Under the pieces are notes generated by a model. That model was not told where the DNA came from and did no database searches. It was given only the letters and a program-made list of their open reading frames with translations. Source: Hofstenia miamia (lineage: Eukaryota; Xenacoelomorpha; Acoela). From it: a DNA stretch of 64,000 nucleotides. This document shows positions 40,101-48,387 of this stretch, piece by piece (within the stretch, counting starts at the first letter, position 1; each line of letters begins with the position of its first letter). Made by a program: the position numbers and the translations under genes. The stretch is from positions 2,621,200-2,685,199 of the forward strand of contig SCFE01000013.1 of the NCBI GenBank assembly GCA_004352715.1. The letters run 5' to 3'.

Positions 40101-42965
40101 TCATTTCAATTCCATTTTATTAATAATATTCATACGAATGATAGAATGTATGAACTGAAACAATATAAAATGTATAAAATTGCTTCAAAAACTAACAGCG
40201 GGTCCAATAACCTTTACTTTCAATGATGGCTGCCATACGACGAGGCATGGAATGAATTAATTCCGCACAGTATTCTGTTGAACTGAAACAATACAAAATG
40301 TATAAAATTGCTTCAAAAACTAATAGCAGGTCCAATAACCTTTACTTTCAATGATGGCTGCCATACTACGAGGCATGGAATGAATTAATTCCGCACAGTA
40401 TTCTGTTGAACTGAAACAATACAAAATGTATAAAATTGCTTCAAAAACTAATAGCGGGTCCAATAACCTTTACTTTCAATGATGGCTGCCATACGACGAG
40501 GCATGGAATGAATTAATTCCGCACAGTATTCTGTTGAACTGAAACAATACAAAATGTATAAAATTGCTTCAAAAACTAATAGCAGGTCCAATAACCTTTA
40601 CTTTCAATGATGGCTGCCATACGACGAGGCATGGAATGAATTAATTCCGCACAGTATTCTGTTGAACTGAAACAATACAAAATGTATAAAATTGCTTCAA
40701 AAACTAATAGCAGGTCCAATAACCTTTACTTTCAATGATGGCTGCCATACGACGAGGCATGGAATGAATTAATTCCGCACAGTATTCTGTTGAACTGAAA
40801 CAATACAAAATGTATAAAATTGCTTCAAAAACTAATAGCAGGTCCAATAACCTTTACTTTCAATGATGGCTGCCATACGACGAGGCATGGAATGAATTAA
40901 TTCCGCACAGTATTCTGTTGAACTGAAACAATACAAAATGTATAAAATTGCTTCAAAAACTAATAGCAGGTCCAATAACCTTTACTTTCAATGATGGCTG
41001 CCATACTACGAGGCATGGAATGAATTAATTCCGCACAGTATTCTGTTGAACTGAAACAATACAAAATGTATAAAATTGCTTCAAAAACTAATAGCAGGTC
41101 CAATAACCTTTACTTTCAATGATGGCTGCCATACTACGACGCATGGAATGAATTAATTCCGCACAGTATTCTGTTGAATTGAAACAATACAAAATGTATA
41201 AAATTGCTTCAAAAACTAATAGCAGGTCCAATAACCTTTACTTTCAATGATGGCTGCCATACTACGAGGATGGAATGAATTAATTCCGCACAGTATTCTG
41301 TTGAACTGAAACAATACAAAATGTATAAAATTGCTTCAAAAACTAATAGTTGGTCCAATAACCTTTACTTTCAATGATGGTTGCCATACTACGAGGCATG
41401 TAATGAATTAATTCCGCACAGTATTCTGTTGAACTGAAACAATACAAAATGTATAAAATTGCTTCAAAAACTAATAGTTGGTCCAATAACCTTTACTTTC
41501 AATGATGGCTGCCATGCGACGAGGCATGGAATGAATTGATTCCGCACAGTATTCTGTTGATATCTTCGTTGTCCAAACTGCCTTGATGCAATTTCTCAAG
41601 TCAATTGCACTCTTCGGTCGAATAGCTGCCACATGGTTCTTCATCAGTAGCAGATTTCCGAATCGCCAAGTTTACTGAGCATAAAGAAATTCCCAGCTGT
41701 GCTGCTATTCGACGTTGACTCATACCAGTTTCTGCTAGTATTGCTGCTTGAGCTCTCACCGTAGGCAGAATGGATTTTCTTCGACCCATCGTGCAGATTA
41801 TCTTTCGAATGAATGAGTAAACTATTTTTTTCTAAACATATCTATTGTGAAGCGTCTCCAATAACCATGCTCTATGAGAAACCCGCTTTAGAAGTTTCAG
41901 CAATATATATGTTGAAATATATAAAAAGAACAGAAAAGATAAGTGTTCTTAAACTTTTGCAAGAGACTGTAAATTAAAAATAGCATATAATAATTTGAAT
42001 CGCTAATACTTCAAAGCTGATAGTAGCTTTCTAAAATTATTACGATGATATGTTTGATCCACAAAAAATGAAAACAAATGTTTCGAAAAGCTTGTTTATG
42101 TTATTGGATGAGACAAATATTGGGTGAAAGTCCCATTGAGCGAGAAATCCAATTGGGCAAAAAATAGCATTGGGCTAAAATTCATTGGGCAAAGAATAGT
42201 CTAATTGGGCGAAAGGTCAAATGGGCGAATTATTACATTGGACGAGCAATGCATACCACTGTCGCTGTTGGGTAGGGTCCGGCTGTTTCGATTCGGTTTT
42301 CTAAAAGATATCCTTAACTTATTTTCATAGTTTTACGAATATTATTTGACGTACGGTAGTAGTACATATTTTATATAATAAGAAGGTATTTCTAGTTTTA
42401 TTTTAATCTTTTGGGGAGGCATTTGCGCAAGAGTTGGAGGCGGGACGGGCTTAGGGCCCAGTCATTGCGTTGGGCCGTGCTCTAAATTGCCTCAAACATC
42501 CCCGGGCAAAATGCCGCAAAATTTTCGCCTGGGCTGCTAAAGTCCTTCCAAATTCGCATCTGCGGCCGAAATTCGGTCGTTTTTGTTTACATTTAACAAG
42601 AATTGGACTATTATACCAAAATTACATAAATTTTGATTCGGGCCATGCCGAGCGTCAGGTCTAAGTTCTTAAAAGTCAAAACGGGGCGTAACAAGGGCCT
42701 AGANAGACACAAGGAGGCTGCATGTGGATGGGGGTGATGAATTCTCTCGAAGGGGTAACAACAGTAGCAATAGATGCTTGAGTAGCTTGAGTAAATGCAA
42801 GATTAGACGACACAAATGAGGTGATGCAAGATGACACTGAAGTGGGTGGAATCGTTACCTTACTTTCATCGCATGGTGAAGGCATGGGTGCACTCAGGCA
42901 ANGTAACAAGGGCCTAGAAACACTTGCCGGACCATATCGAAAAAATTAGCAACAAAAACCACTCA

Positions 42966-43001
<36 letters not shown>

Positions 43002-44907
43002 AATTGTTAATAAAAGGATTCGTAGAACTACTTTAAAACACTTTAATAACACTTTTACAAACAAGTTTAAAATTGTATTTAAGCTTTATTAGCTTCCCCG
43101 TTACTAGCTAGTAGTGCCGCCCTCTTCTTAGAGATTGTTGCACATGACGTTGAACCCAGGCGTTCACAATTCGTGTTTGGAAGGACTGATGCATAAATAC
43201 TGTGTGGGCATAGCAGGAAAGCCTGGAATAGTATCGCAATGAGATTTCCAAAAGTGAAGAGGATTGTAGTCCTGTTCAAAAGGAATTAATGGCACGTCCA
43301 AATATCAATCGAGCTAGTAATATTTGAGGAATCGACTGACGAAAATTGAAATCAAGAACCGATTATGGTGAAAATGGAAATTTCGATATTAGACATTTTG
43401 CTTGTCTCCTGTCGCTCGCGTTCATGCTTGTGAGGGTAGCATTCCTTAACACGTTCATTTATAATTTATTTCACCTGTTTCACCAACTCTTCTTTAACAT
43501 TTCAAGTTTGAAGCGCGGATCAAGAACCATTGCAACTATACAGATTGGCTTCCAAAGCGAATCTTTAAATCGGGTTGTTAAGGTTCGTCAGTATAGCTTC
43601 TTTAAACTTGGTAAACTCGTCGCATTTCATACGAGCTATAGTAGATATCAAACTAGATATTGTTGGATAAACTAGGCACAGTGCTGGATACTGACTTCCT
43701 GGTAAAACGATGGTTGCTTCCTCTAAAAGACTCAAAACTTTGAGGAGTGCTTCAAGCGTATCCCATTCATTTGGGGTTAGGATATCTGAAACGTCTCCTC
43801 TTGATCTTCTTAAGTCAGCAGATATTATTTCCTGAATGGTTAAGCTCCATTTCCGTAAACGCGAATGAAAACTTTTGTCGATCAACGTCACAGTTACCTC
43901 AAGGAAATTGTCACGGTTGTGTGCCATCCAAAATTCATATGTCAGAGAACACCCGACATCAAGTTGATCCTTAACCAAAAACTTTAGCGATTTTTCTGTG
44001 TCTTCGTATAATTTAGGTATAATAACGGTACGGAAAGTTTTTTCGCTAGGAATTACATACTTGTTATCTAATGCTCTTGCAAATTCTCGAAATTTTTCAT
44101 TTTCCACAAAGGCGTAAGGCGAGAGTGAATCAACAAATTTTAATGGTAACTTTCCAAATTTATGCGTTTGCTAAATTAGCATGTTTTCTTAAACATAGAC
44201 TATTAAATGAATTGGTTACTGATTCATAATAATTGATGAATTTTCATTGTAGGTTATAATGGCTGATCCTCCCTGGGATATTCATATGGAGCTGCCTTAT
44301 GGTACAATGTCTGACAATGAAATGTTAATGCTACCAATTCCTAAAGTTTCAGATGAAGGTTTTATTTTCCTATGGGTGACAGGACGGACGATGGAAGTCG
44401 GTCGAAAATGTCTTAAAAAATGGGGCTATACTCGTTGTGAAGATTTAGTTTGGGTAAAAATTAATCAGTTACAAAAACTTATTCGCACTGGTAGAACTGG
44501 GCATTGGATTAATCATGGCAAAGAACACTGCCTTGTAGGAATAAAGGTAAAATTTTTTGTTTTGTTTATGCTTAAACATATATTCCTTATTTTAAATCAC
44601 CATGTTTTGGCTTTAGGGTAATCCCACAGGGCACACCAGATGTCTTGATAGTGATGTAATTGTTTCTGAAGTACGTGAAACAAGTCATAAACCAGACGAA
44701 ATATATGGTTTGATCGAAAGGCTATCACCAGGGACTCGCAAATTAGAGTTCTTCGGTCGAATGCACAATACACAGCCTAATTGGATTACACTAGGCAATC
44801 AAGTAGATGGTGTTCGTTTGTTAGATCCAGATGTTGTTCGTCGCTTTAAAAAAGTCTATCCAGATGGGCGGGCAATATCGACTAAGCAAACTGTTCCTGC
44901 AGATTGA
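16130..44907 (+). CDS. METTL3: N6-adenosine-methyltransferase catalytic subunit METTL3
   Basis: Six exons splice in frame: 16130-16513, 16554-16726, 16846-17086, 19829-20095, 44253-44546, 44617-44907. They give 549 residues (544 from the ATG at 16145; human has 580). The enzyme transfers methyl from S-adenosylmethionine to adenosine in mRNA, as a heterodimer with METTL14, mainly in the nucleus. Visible features are an N-terminal NTWMYICALRKRR resembling the vertebrate start, and two CCCH zinc-finger segments around EFCTYGTKYDC and GDCSFLNTCFHMATCKYIHYE. The methyltransferase domain has the catalytic DPPW at 44265-44276, GRTGHWINHGKEHCL and QPNWITLGNQ. The Cys preceding RKLHF in vertebrates appears to be Arg here, at the exon 3/4 joint. 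Intron 4 is 24,157 bp and packed with transposons, while intron 1 is 40 bp. Identity is near certain; the exact start is not. Confidence 0.95.
16135..16144 (+). promoter_or_regulatory. Possible 3' splice acceptor just before the METTL3 start
   Basis: TTTTAG ends at 16140, five bases before the in-frame ATG at 16145. An acceptor here, cis or spliced-leader trans, would remove the upstream ATG at 16130 and make 16145 the start. RNA evidence is needed to decide. Confidence 0.35.
17446..17870 (-). pseudogene. Fragment of a conserved transposon-associated protein
   Basis: In METTL3 intron 3, antisense to it. An open segment reads IDSEKFKDSALETANLFF, YPRYYMPKFMQRILIHG, then MPMGLLSEEAQEARNKDI and RKTNRISGNEDLIHNVLFSSD, ending at a stop at 17446. 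The SEEAQEARNKD block occurs in large families of uncharacterised multicopy proteins in invertebrate genomes, from memory, which suggests a mobile-element gene. No start or catalytic core is present nearby. A short frame at about 18690-18530, beginning MTSLTRQQFLDIIQ, may be another piece. The rest of intron 3 (17880-19828) shows only a G9 run near 17910. Confidence 0.55.
20591..20668. repeat. 29-bp stem hairpin
   Basis: Arms 20591-20619 and 20640-20668 are inverted copies matching at 26 of 29 positions around a 20-nt loop. The left arm core CGACCAGAGTACTGGTCG is itself nearly palindromic. The hairpin recurs at 21374-21451 in the duplicated block. Confidence 0.8.
21374..21451. repeat. Second copy of the 29-bp stem hairpin
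   Basis: Same sequence as 20591-20668, within copy 3 of the duplicated block. Confidence 0.8.
22010..22300. repeat. GAA/TTC dyad-rich cryptic repeat
   Basis: Dense alternation of CTTGAAA, TTCAAGAA, AAGAAATTC and TTGCAAGAA units, the same texture as 13.8-14.6 kb and 34.9-35.1 kb. Confidence 0.55.
22817..24469 (-). CDS. Spliced protein with a BEN-like C-terminal domain, probably transposon-associated
   Basis: Seven minus-strand exons join in frame: about 24469-24294, 24195-24095, 24051-24007, 23867-23820, 23580-23461, 23417-23186, 22920-22817. They encode roughly 270 residues. An N-terminal block with SCWPKSLTF and YEARFLVIGNKHEIFKKQE resembles the first domain of transposon-borne accessory proteins. 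A middle helix is SQRLVCAFEENTWVLRDI. The C-terminus reads FELNVARSLWKSTKL, SALSPERSALFKRVIEKKF and AKAAVNQHGLDIK, which fits a BEN-type DNA-binding fold (or a DUF4806-like one). It lies inside METTL3 intron 4, antisense, and directly downstream on the same strand of an EnSpm-like transposase relic, so it may be that element's second gene. The 5' limit is uncertain (acceptor before 24469, or CTCAG before GACCAG). The frames are intact, unlike the transposase. Confidence 0.6.
24861..26874 (-). pseudogene. EnSpm/CACTA-like transposase relic
   Basis: The minus strand starts with a Ser/Asp/Glu-rich leader (SDSDSSKSHD) at 26874. It then shows, in shifting frames, FHYIINSDGIPLTKS, MVTELPPKIRMPFK, YYMHQVLLGVCRSIV, WKANHFKNFLLYFGPIFL, LSFRGYQHFISLSYSIKLL and, after an in-frame TAG at about 25297, NIHSVRHLIWQVKKFGPLWA and SAFESVNHKVKMPFTGTK. 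This series matches, from memory, the multicopy animal EnSpm-like transposases. Frame changes near 26560, 26320 and 26130 and the nonsense codon show it is dead. It sits in METTL3 intron 4 upstream of the BEN-like gene on the same strand. CACTA-type termini were not found. Confidence 0.7.
26875..28560. other. Intron sequence including a diverged duplication across a gap
   Basis: About 27358-27583 and 27600-27825 are copies at roughly 90-95% identity separated by 16 Ns (27584-27599). Both share ATTAGTTGTTT and GTGTTGCAGATCAAT. No genes recognised. Two alternative haplotypes placed in series would explain this. Confidence 0.65.
28564..28849. mobile_element. Short inverted-repeat element, MITE-like
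   Basis: TGGACAATGGACCAAT at 28564-28579 is found inverted at 28834-28849. The 286-bp unit is non-coding. Superfamily and target duplication are not evident. Confidence 0.45.
29275..29510. repeat. Flank shared in inverted orientation with 58735-58970
   Basis: The 235 bp beyond the 3' tail of the non-LTR copy is essentially identical, reversed, to the sequence following the copy at 58.4-58.7 kb. The whole locus, not just the element, is therefore duplicated or mis-scaffolded. Confidence 0.85.
29512..30575 (-). mobile_element. 5'-truncated non-LTR retrotransposon, 3' half of ORF2
   Basis: An open frame 30575-29585 begins SSPVPVTSGAPQGSVFAVLF and continues with the catalytic LLYVDDTAIFDF, then HTHLGVQLAANLNWTGHVS, AILLYASPCWWPSRALF and ERFQKRAFKWISS, ending CSYFISCDCPRCRKT. 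The order is palm motif C, thumb and a terminal Cys cluster as in Jockey/CR1-type elements. The frame is uninterrupted, so the insertion is young, but the endonuclease and the first half of the RT are missing, as in target-primed truncation. The 3' end is a short tail with (AAT)n at 29508-29530. Three more copies occur at 12.5, 58.4 and 59.0 kb or are related to it. Confidence 0.85.
30576..31396. other. METTL3 intron stretch, nothing recognised
   Basis: AT-rich, no conserved coding or repeat structure seen. Confidence 0.5.
31627..34006 (-). mobile_element. piggyBac transposon with TTAA target duplication
   Basis: TTAA at 31623-31626 and 34007-34010 flanks inverted termini reading CGGTTGTTGGTCC on the left and AGGTTGTTGGTCC on the right. 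The 2,380-bp interior carries a piggyBac transposase on the minus strand. Boundaries are therefore exact. Confidence 0.9.
31798..33591 (-). pseudogene. piggyBac transposase, two frameshifts
   Basis: Cut-and-paste DDD transposase. The acidic N-terminus (SDEEELDDRNERDYSEKQ) is followed by the core with the three catalytic aspartates in ITIDEQLVEFHGG, LPGDNWFTS and KTKSGVDTMDKVVRS. A C-terminal cysteine-rich zinc domain follows (CQVCPRN, YECTICTKPMCLSC, FCVDC). The reading frame changes near 33480 and again between about 32330 and 32390, so as sequenced it cannot make one protein. Each lesion could be a sequencing indel because the rest is well kept. Length over all frames, about 600 aa, is normal for the family. 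It is antisense to METTL3 inside intron 4. Confidence 0.9.
34860..35085. repeat. GAA/TTC dyad-rich cryptic repeat
   Basis: Repeated units such as ATTCAAGATCTT, AAGAAACTTGGAAGATC and CAAGAACTTTCCAAG. Same texture as the blocks at 13.8 and 22.0 kb. Confidence 0.55.
36002..37412. repeat. Assembly duplicate of 37690-39099
   Basis: The two 1.41-kb segments are identical apart from a one-base indel (AATGTTCTGC versus AATGTCTGC). Single Ns at 37413 and 37689 bound the join. The second copy continues naturally into the transposase N-terminus, so the first is probably a redundant contig end. Confidence 0.9.
37451..37624 (+). mobile_element. Possible LTR retrotransposon end with primer-binding site
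   Basis: Between the two single Ns, the piece runs from TGTTACTTGG to GATTCTACA (TG...CA, about 156 bp). TGGCGACCGTGACAGGAC follows at once, a good candidate for a tRNA primer-binding site starting with TGG. It looks like a 5' LTR plus leader from an unrelated contig dropped into the MULE. Confidence 0.4.
37848..39398 (-). CDS. MULE transposase with C-terminal RING-like finger (spliced or broken)
   Basis: From 39398 down the minus strand reads VYLVNLL, AGDGTFKTVPRMFNQFYSLN (first catalytic Asp region), ILLDFEMAMHSAIEAEMPF and RGCLFHYSQALLRKIKELGL (the GCxFH hallmark), then ILRLAVRSCMALALLPCDEI. Next come RANIHTNNDIEGWHFAMQRL (catalytic Glu region) and HPNVNNF. The tail is CNIC-LINSLHKNWALV-PCGH-TNICTSC, a RING-type metal-binding arrangement, ending at a stop near 37848. 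Stops between these blocks coincide with plausible acceptors (TTTTTCAG before HNSILR; GTAAATAG before MVAEEH), so introns are possible. I cannot tell a spliced gene from a decayed one. Confidence 0.75.
40153..41559. repeat. Eleven-copy 128-bp tandem array derived from the Tc1 3' end
   Basis: The unit beginning AACTGAAACAATACAAAATG recurs at 40153, 40281, 40409, 40537, 40665, 40793, 40921, 41049, 41177, 41304 and 41432. One unit is 127 bp. Copies differ by scattered point changes (CATACGACG/CATACTACG, AGCAGG/AGTTGG). Each unit contains the end of the transposase gene (minus strand SMPRRMAAIIESKG) and its downstream bases. Confidence 0.97.
41480..41789 (-). pseudogene. Internally deleted Tc1-like transposase
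   Basis: The minus strand begins MGRRKSILPTVRAQAAILAE followed by GMSQRRIAAQLGISLCSVN, the paired-type helix-turn-helix that binds Tc1 termini. After about 60 codons and a stop, the sequence jumps to the family's C-terminus (LRNCIKAVWTTKISTEYC, SMPRRMAAIIESKGYWTN). The whole DDE catalytic core is missing, so it can only be moved in trans, if at all. Confidence 0.9.
42269..43078. other. Intron stretch with an inserted contig piece and a TA microsatellite
   Basis: GTAACAAGGGCCTAGA occurs on both sides of a 197-bp segment bounded by single Ns (42704, 42902), another scaffolding joint. A (TA)n run lies at 42967-42999. A GC-richer patch at 42415-42560 has no recognisable coding content. Confidence 0.6.
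43079..44180 (-). pseudogene. hAT-family transposase, C-terminal half
   Basis: The minus strand reads FGKLPLKFVDSLSPYAFVE, NKYVIPSEKTFRTVIIPKLY, CSLTYEFWMAHNRDNFLEV, LTPNEWDTLEALLKVLSLLE and YPTISSLISTIARMKCDEF. After a frame break comes a decayed dimerisation segment ending ISKKRAALLASN. This is the ZBED/hAT order, without the BED finger and first Asp region. It ends only about 70 bp before METTL3 exon 5. Confidence 0.8.
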
Positions 44908-45244
44908 CTTACTTTTGAAATTTCTTCTTGTTTTTGTTTATAGTAGTTTGTAATTCTAGAAAGTTTAGTTTATTTATTGCAATGCTAGTCTTCCATTATC
45001 CAATAAGATGTTTAAGAAGTTTAAGATCAACCCTTCAGCATTAGTATCGCATTTATAATTATAATTAGTAATAAAATGTTGATTTCTCATAATTAATAGA
45101 CTTAATGCCGTTAATTGCAATCGTATTGCTTACCATTATTTCTGTTCAATAAATATTTTCATGTCTCTTATTTAATTTAGCAAATAAGTGTGTTTTACTA
45201 ATTCATTATTTCTTGAGGATTTAAGAAAAAGATTGTTAAGTAGC

Positions 45245-46140
45245 GTACACACTTACAACTTTGATTTAATTAAGTTCACAGCAAAGTATGTGCGTGATTA
45301 AAACTTTCTTGTGAATTTTCAAATACACTATTGGATTTGTAGAGAGTACACACTTACAAATTTTACATTAATGTTTATAAATATTCTTCCTTTAATAAAA
45401 TGGAATTTGCGAAAAGTTATTACATGTATTGTAATTTCTAAATAGTAATAATTGAATGCTCCCTCTGTTCCAAAATAATGTTTACATATGACCTGAACGT
45501 TTCCATTATTCCTATTGTTGATAAACTTTATAACTTTTTCCTGATAGATTACGATTTATTACATCTGGGCTAGCCTAAGATGACTATAAAAAGATTATGT
45601 CCAATTACCAAGGGCGATTTTTCAATATTTTCTGATAAATATATCAAGCAAAATGGTGAAGACTCCCTATTTTAAATGAAATGTCGTTTTATTTAATAAA
45701 TATTATAATTGGTTTCAATAGTATTTCGCAATATTTTCAATAATGATATAAGAGTTTGGAAATATAAGCATTACTTTGGAACAAATTTCATGAGAATATG
45801 TAAACATTATTTCGAAGCAACGAGAGTATTATGTTTACAACGTTACCCAATAGCGTAATTCACCTTTAAAAATTAGCCAGCTCATCATTATTTACATAAC
45901 TGATTAAAGTTTCACAATCCGCTTTCTCGAATGTTCTTTTCCTACAAACTGATGTATTGCTTTAAGGCATTTGAATGCTTTAGTTTGTATACGTCTACGT
46001 GCTATGCTGTAGGCATTCATTTGCAAAAATCGTTGATTTAATAACAGAAAAGTTGTGTTGAAAGTGTGTGCACCAAAACTTTTGTTGTGAACTTTGTAGT
46101 TACTCTTAAAGTTGTGTGTGTATAGTGGTATGTACGCTAT
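45245..46140. repeat. Inverted repeat pair around the MITE
   Basis: AGCGTACACACTTACAACTTT near 45245 and the reverse of the sequence ending near 46135 (AGCGTACATACC, ACACACAACTTTAAG, AAGTTCACAAC) are related over about 50 bp with gaps. This may be an older element that received the Stowaway-like insertion. No coding sequence is recognised between. Confidence 0.35.
45459..45826. mobile_element. Stowaway-like MITE
   Basis: The left end CTCCCTCTGTTCCAAAATAA and ATGTTTACATAT beyond it pair with the right end (reversed CTCTCGTTGCTTCGAAATAA, then ATGTTTACATAT). The CTCCCTC start and 368-bp size match Tc1/mariner-derived Stowaway MITEs. TA follows the right end, but the left flank is TG. Confidence 0.7.
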
Positions 46141-46242
46141 TTTAGACATTTGTTTTATTAAAAGCTTTTATAATCTCGGTTTATATGAATTAAAATAATT
46201 TGCTTAATTTTTTGACATATTACTTTACAAATATTTAGTCCA

Positions 46243-48280
46243 ATGAAAGTTGCTGGTTTAATAAGTGGAGGGAAAGATTCAGTTTTTAACCTCATGCGCT
46301 GTGCAGCTGAAGGCCACACTATTGCATGCATTGTCTCTTTGGTTCCGTCACAAGAAGATTCAGATAGTCATATGTTTCAAACGGTTGGTCTTAATGCAGT
46401 TCACAAAATTGCGGAAGCTATTGGAGTGCCAATAATTGTAAAAGATTTACGTGGAGGCTCTTTAAATCAGAATGCTGACTATGTAGTTTGTAAAGGCGAT
46501 GAAGTCGAAGATATGTATGAAGCCTTGAAAGAAGCCTGTGAAAAGTTCAATATTGAGGCAGTTTCTTCGGGTGCAATTGCTTCCAATTATCAGCGTGTAC
46601 GTGTTGAATCTGTATGTAATAGGCTCGGTATATATTTTGATTAACTTATTTTAACATATCACGATATTTTTAGGTTTAAAAAGTCTCGCTTATCTCTGGG
46701 GTAGATCCCAATCGGAATTACTAAATGAGATGGTGGCATTTGGGATGGAAGCAATGATAATACGTGTGGGGGCTATGGGATTATCGTCTGCCTTGGTGGG
46801 TAATATAATCAGTGATGAAATATGCTCAGATCTCATTTCGAATGAGTACATTAATTGTTGTGGGGAAGGAGGGGAGTTTGAAACGCTTTGTATCGATGCC
46901 GGCCACTTCTTCCAAAAACGTTTGGCTATTAAAAATTCATCTGTAATTGTTACATCGCAAGGTCTGTTGTTCAGGTACATAGGGGTGCATGCACATTCAA
47001 TTTGTTGCTATTTAAACTTTTATAAAATACTCCTAGAAGAAATAATTTTAAAAAAGTTGAATTTTTTTATTCTCAAACTTAGCATTTAGGTGTTATTATT
47101 CTTTTATTTCTGATTTACTTTAGATGAATATGCACCAGCTGCTTATTTATCGATATCTTCAATTGAAACCTTGAGCAAGGATTGCCCGCCATCTAACTGG
47201 AAATTCGACTATCATGGAAAGTTAAAAGCCCGGTTTTTTGAAGATTTGATTTCAGAATCATCGAGATTATGTAATGATAGTACTTTAATTTTGCCTGAAG
47301 TTAAAAAGCCGTTACATTGTTTAGAACAATATACTACTGTGAATTATTCATTCAATTGGTGTTCTGTGTACATAATTTGTAAAAATCTATCTTCTACGCT
47401 AACTTCCCTGCAGTTACACGAAGGATACCAACTTTCAAATGCTGTCGCTGTTCAGCTGTATATACCTGATATTAATGATTATGCTGCTATAAATAAGGAA
47501 TATGTATCAGCACTTGGTCTAGGTATTGATTCTATTGGGCCTCCTAGCAGAATCGTAGTTTCTCTTTCCTGCGATTGTATTATTTTCTGTGCCTTAATTC
47601 CTCATGAAAGTGTCTCAAGAAACCATCACCATGTGCAATCTATTTCCGACTGGGGTCCTTCGAACATAGGACCTTACAGTCATTTAATTAAAGCCAATTC
47701 TGTGAAATGGTTAGCAGGACAAATCTCGTTAGTCCCTGCTACAATGAAACTATTAGATTCAACTATTTTTGCGCACCATGCTTGTTTGGCTTTGAGGCAT
47801 GTAAAGCGTTTGTCACATGTCTTTGGAGAGGCTTCACCCGTTTTTGCCTTCTGCTATATTACTGATATTTCATATTCGGACATTATTTACAATATTTGGA
47901 ATTACGAATGTCCTTTGCATGTTTGTGAAGTTGCAGCAATGTCCAGAGAGTCGCCTGTTGAGTGGGAAGTCGCTTTTGCTGAAGACATCGAATTGGTGGC
48001 ATGTCAGATTGCTAGCTGTTCAATATCATTTGTTCACCAATCTAATTTATGTTTTCATGCTTCAAGTTTTGTCAATTTACCAGAATGTTTCGCGTTCATT
48101 AGAAAACACTGTATACAGCATAATGTTATAAATCTGCGTGTACATTGTCTATCAGCCGTATTCGGTGAGGCTAGAACTTTCATGGCAGATCAAAGCATTC
48201 CTTTTTATATTATACCATTTACCAATTTAGGTTCTAATTTAATGGTTTCTCTTGTTTTTGTATGTGAAGACAATTTGTAG
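46243..48280 (+). CDS. DPH6: Diphthine--ammonia ligase, long form with RidA-like domains
   Basis: Three exons (46243-46627, 46674-46961, 47124-48280) give 609 residues. DPH6 carries out the last step of diphthamide synthesis, the ATP-dependent amidation of diphthine on elongation factor 2 in the cytosol. The N-terminus has the ATP-binding PP-loop SGGKDS (residues 8-13), then GDEVEDMYEAL, SGAIASNYQRVRVESVCNRL, AYLWGRSQSELL and CGEGGEFETLCID. From about residue 310 two RidA/YjgF-like domains follow; the second carries GPSNIGPYSH and LRHVKRLSHVF. Yeast DPH6 has this layout, whereas the vertebrate protein is about 267 residues and lacks it. Intron 1 is 46 bp. Using the donor after CAAG at 46961 keeps frame into DEYAPAAYL; the stronger-looking donor at 46975 would give a stop. 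Confidence 0.93.
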
Positions 48281-48387
48281 AGTTATTTCATGTTTTCTTT
48301 TAATTCTATTACATTTTAAAATTATGCATCATTGTTAAAGCGGATGCTTATGCATCCAAATATGTAACTGATTTACGTTTTTAAATN

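Larger units (their letters stand above)
40056..41969. mobile_element. Tc1-like transposon nested in the MULE
   Basis: Perfect 29-bp inverted termini (CAGTCTCTTGCAAAAG...) lie at 40056-40084 and 41941-41969, flanked by TA at 40054-40055 and 41970-41971, the Tc1/mariner target. The interior is an internally deleted transposase on the minus strand plus an expanded tandem array. Confidence 0.95.
35467..42259 (-). mobile_element. MULE (Mutator-like) transposon with repeat-rich ends
   Basis: The 9-mer TGTCGCTGT flanks both ends (35458-35466 and 42260-42268), the target size expected for Mutator-like elements. The ends are inverted: left GTGGTCTATACGTTGCTCG, right reversed GTGGTATGCATTGCTCG. Both continue into arrays of TTCGCCCAATGG-type units of about 15-18 bp (35482-35585 and 42118-42245). 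The interior holds a MULE transposase on the minus strand and a nested Tc1 element. The apparent 6.8-kb length is inflated by an assembly duplication and a foreign contig piece. Confidence 0.85.

Noticed and set aside
40153-41559. CRISPR-like array
   Set aside because: The units are contiguous 128-bp tandem copies without spacers and derive from a Tc1 transposase end in a eukaryotic genome.
45904-46149. 81-codon open frame between METTL3 and DPH6
   Set aside because: It lies on an inverted-repeat arm and shows no recognisable domain, so a chance frame is more likely.
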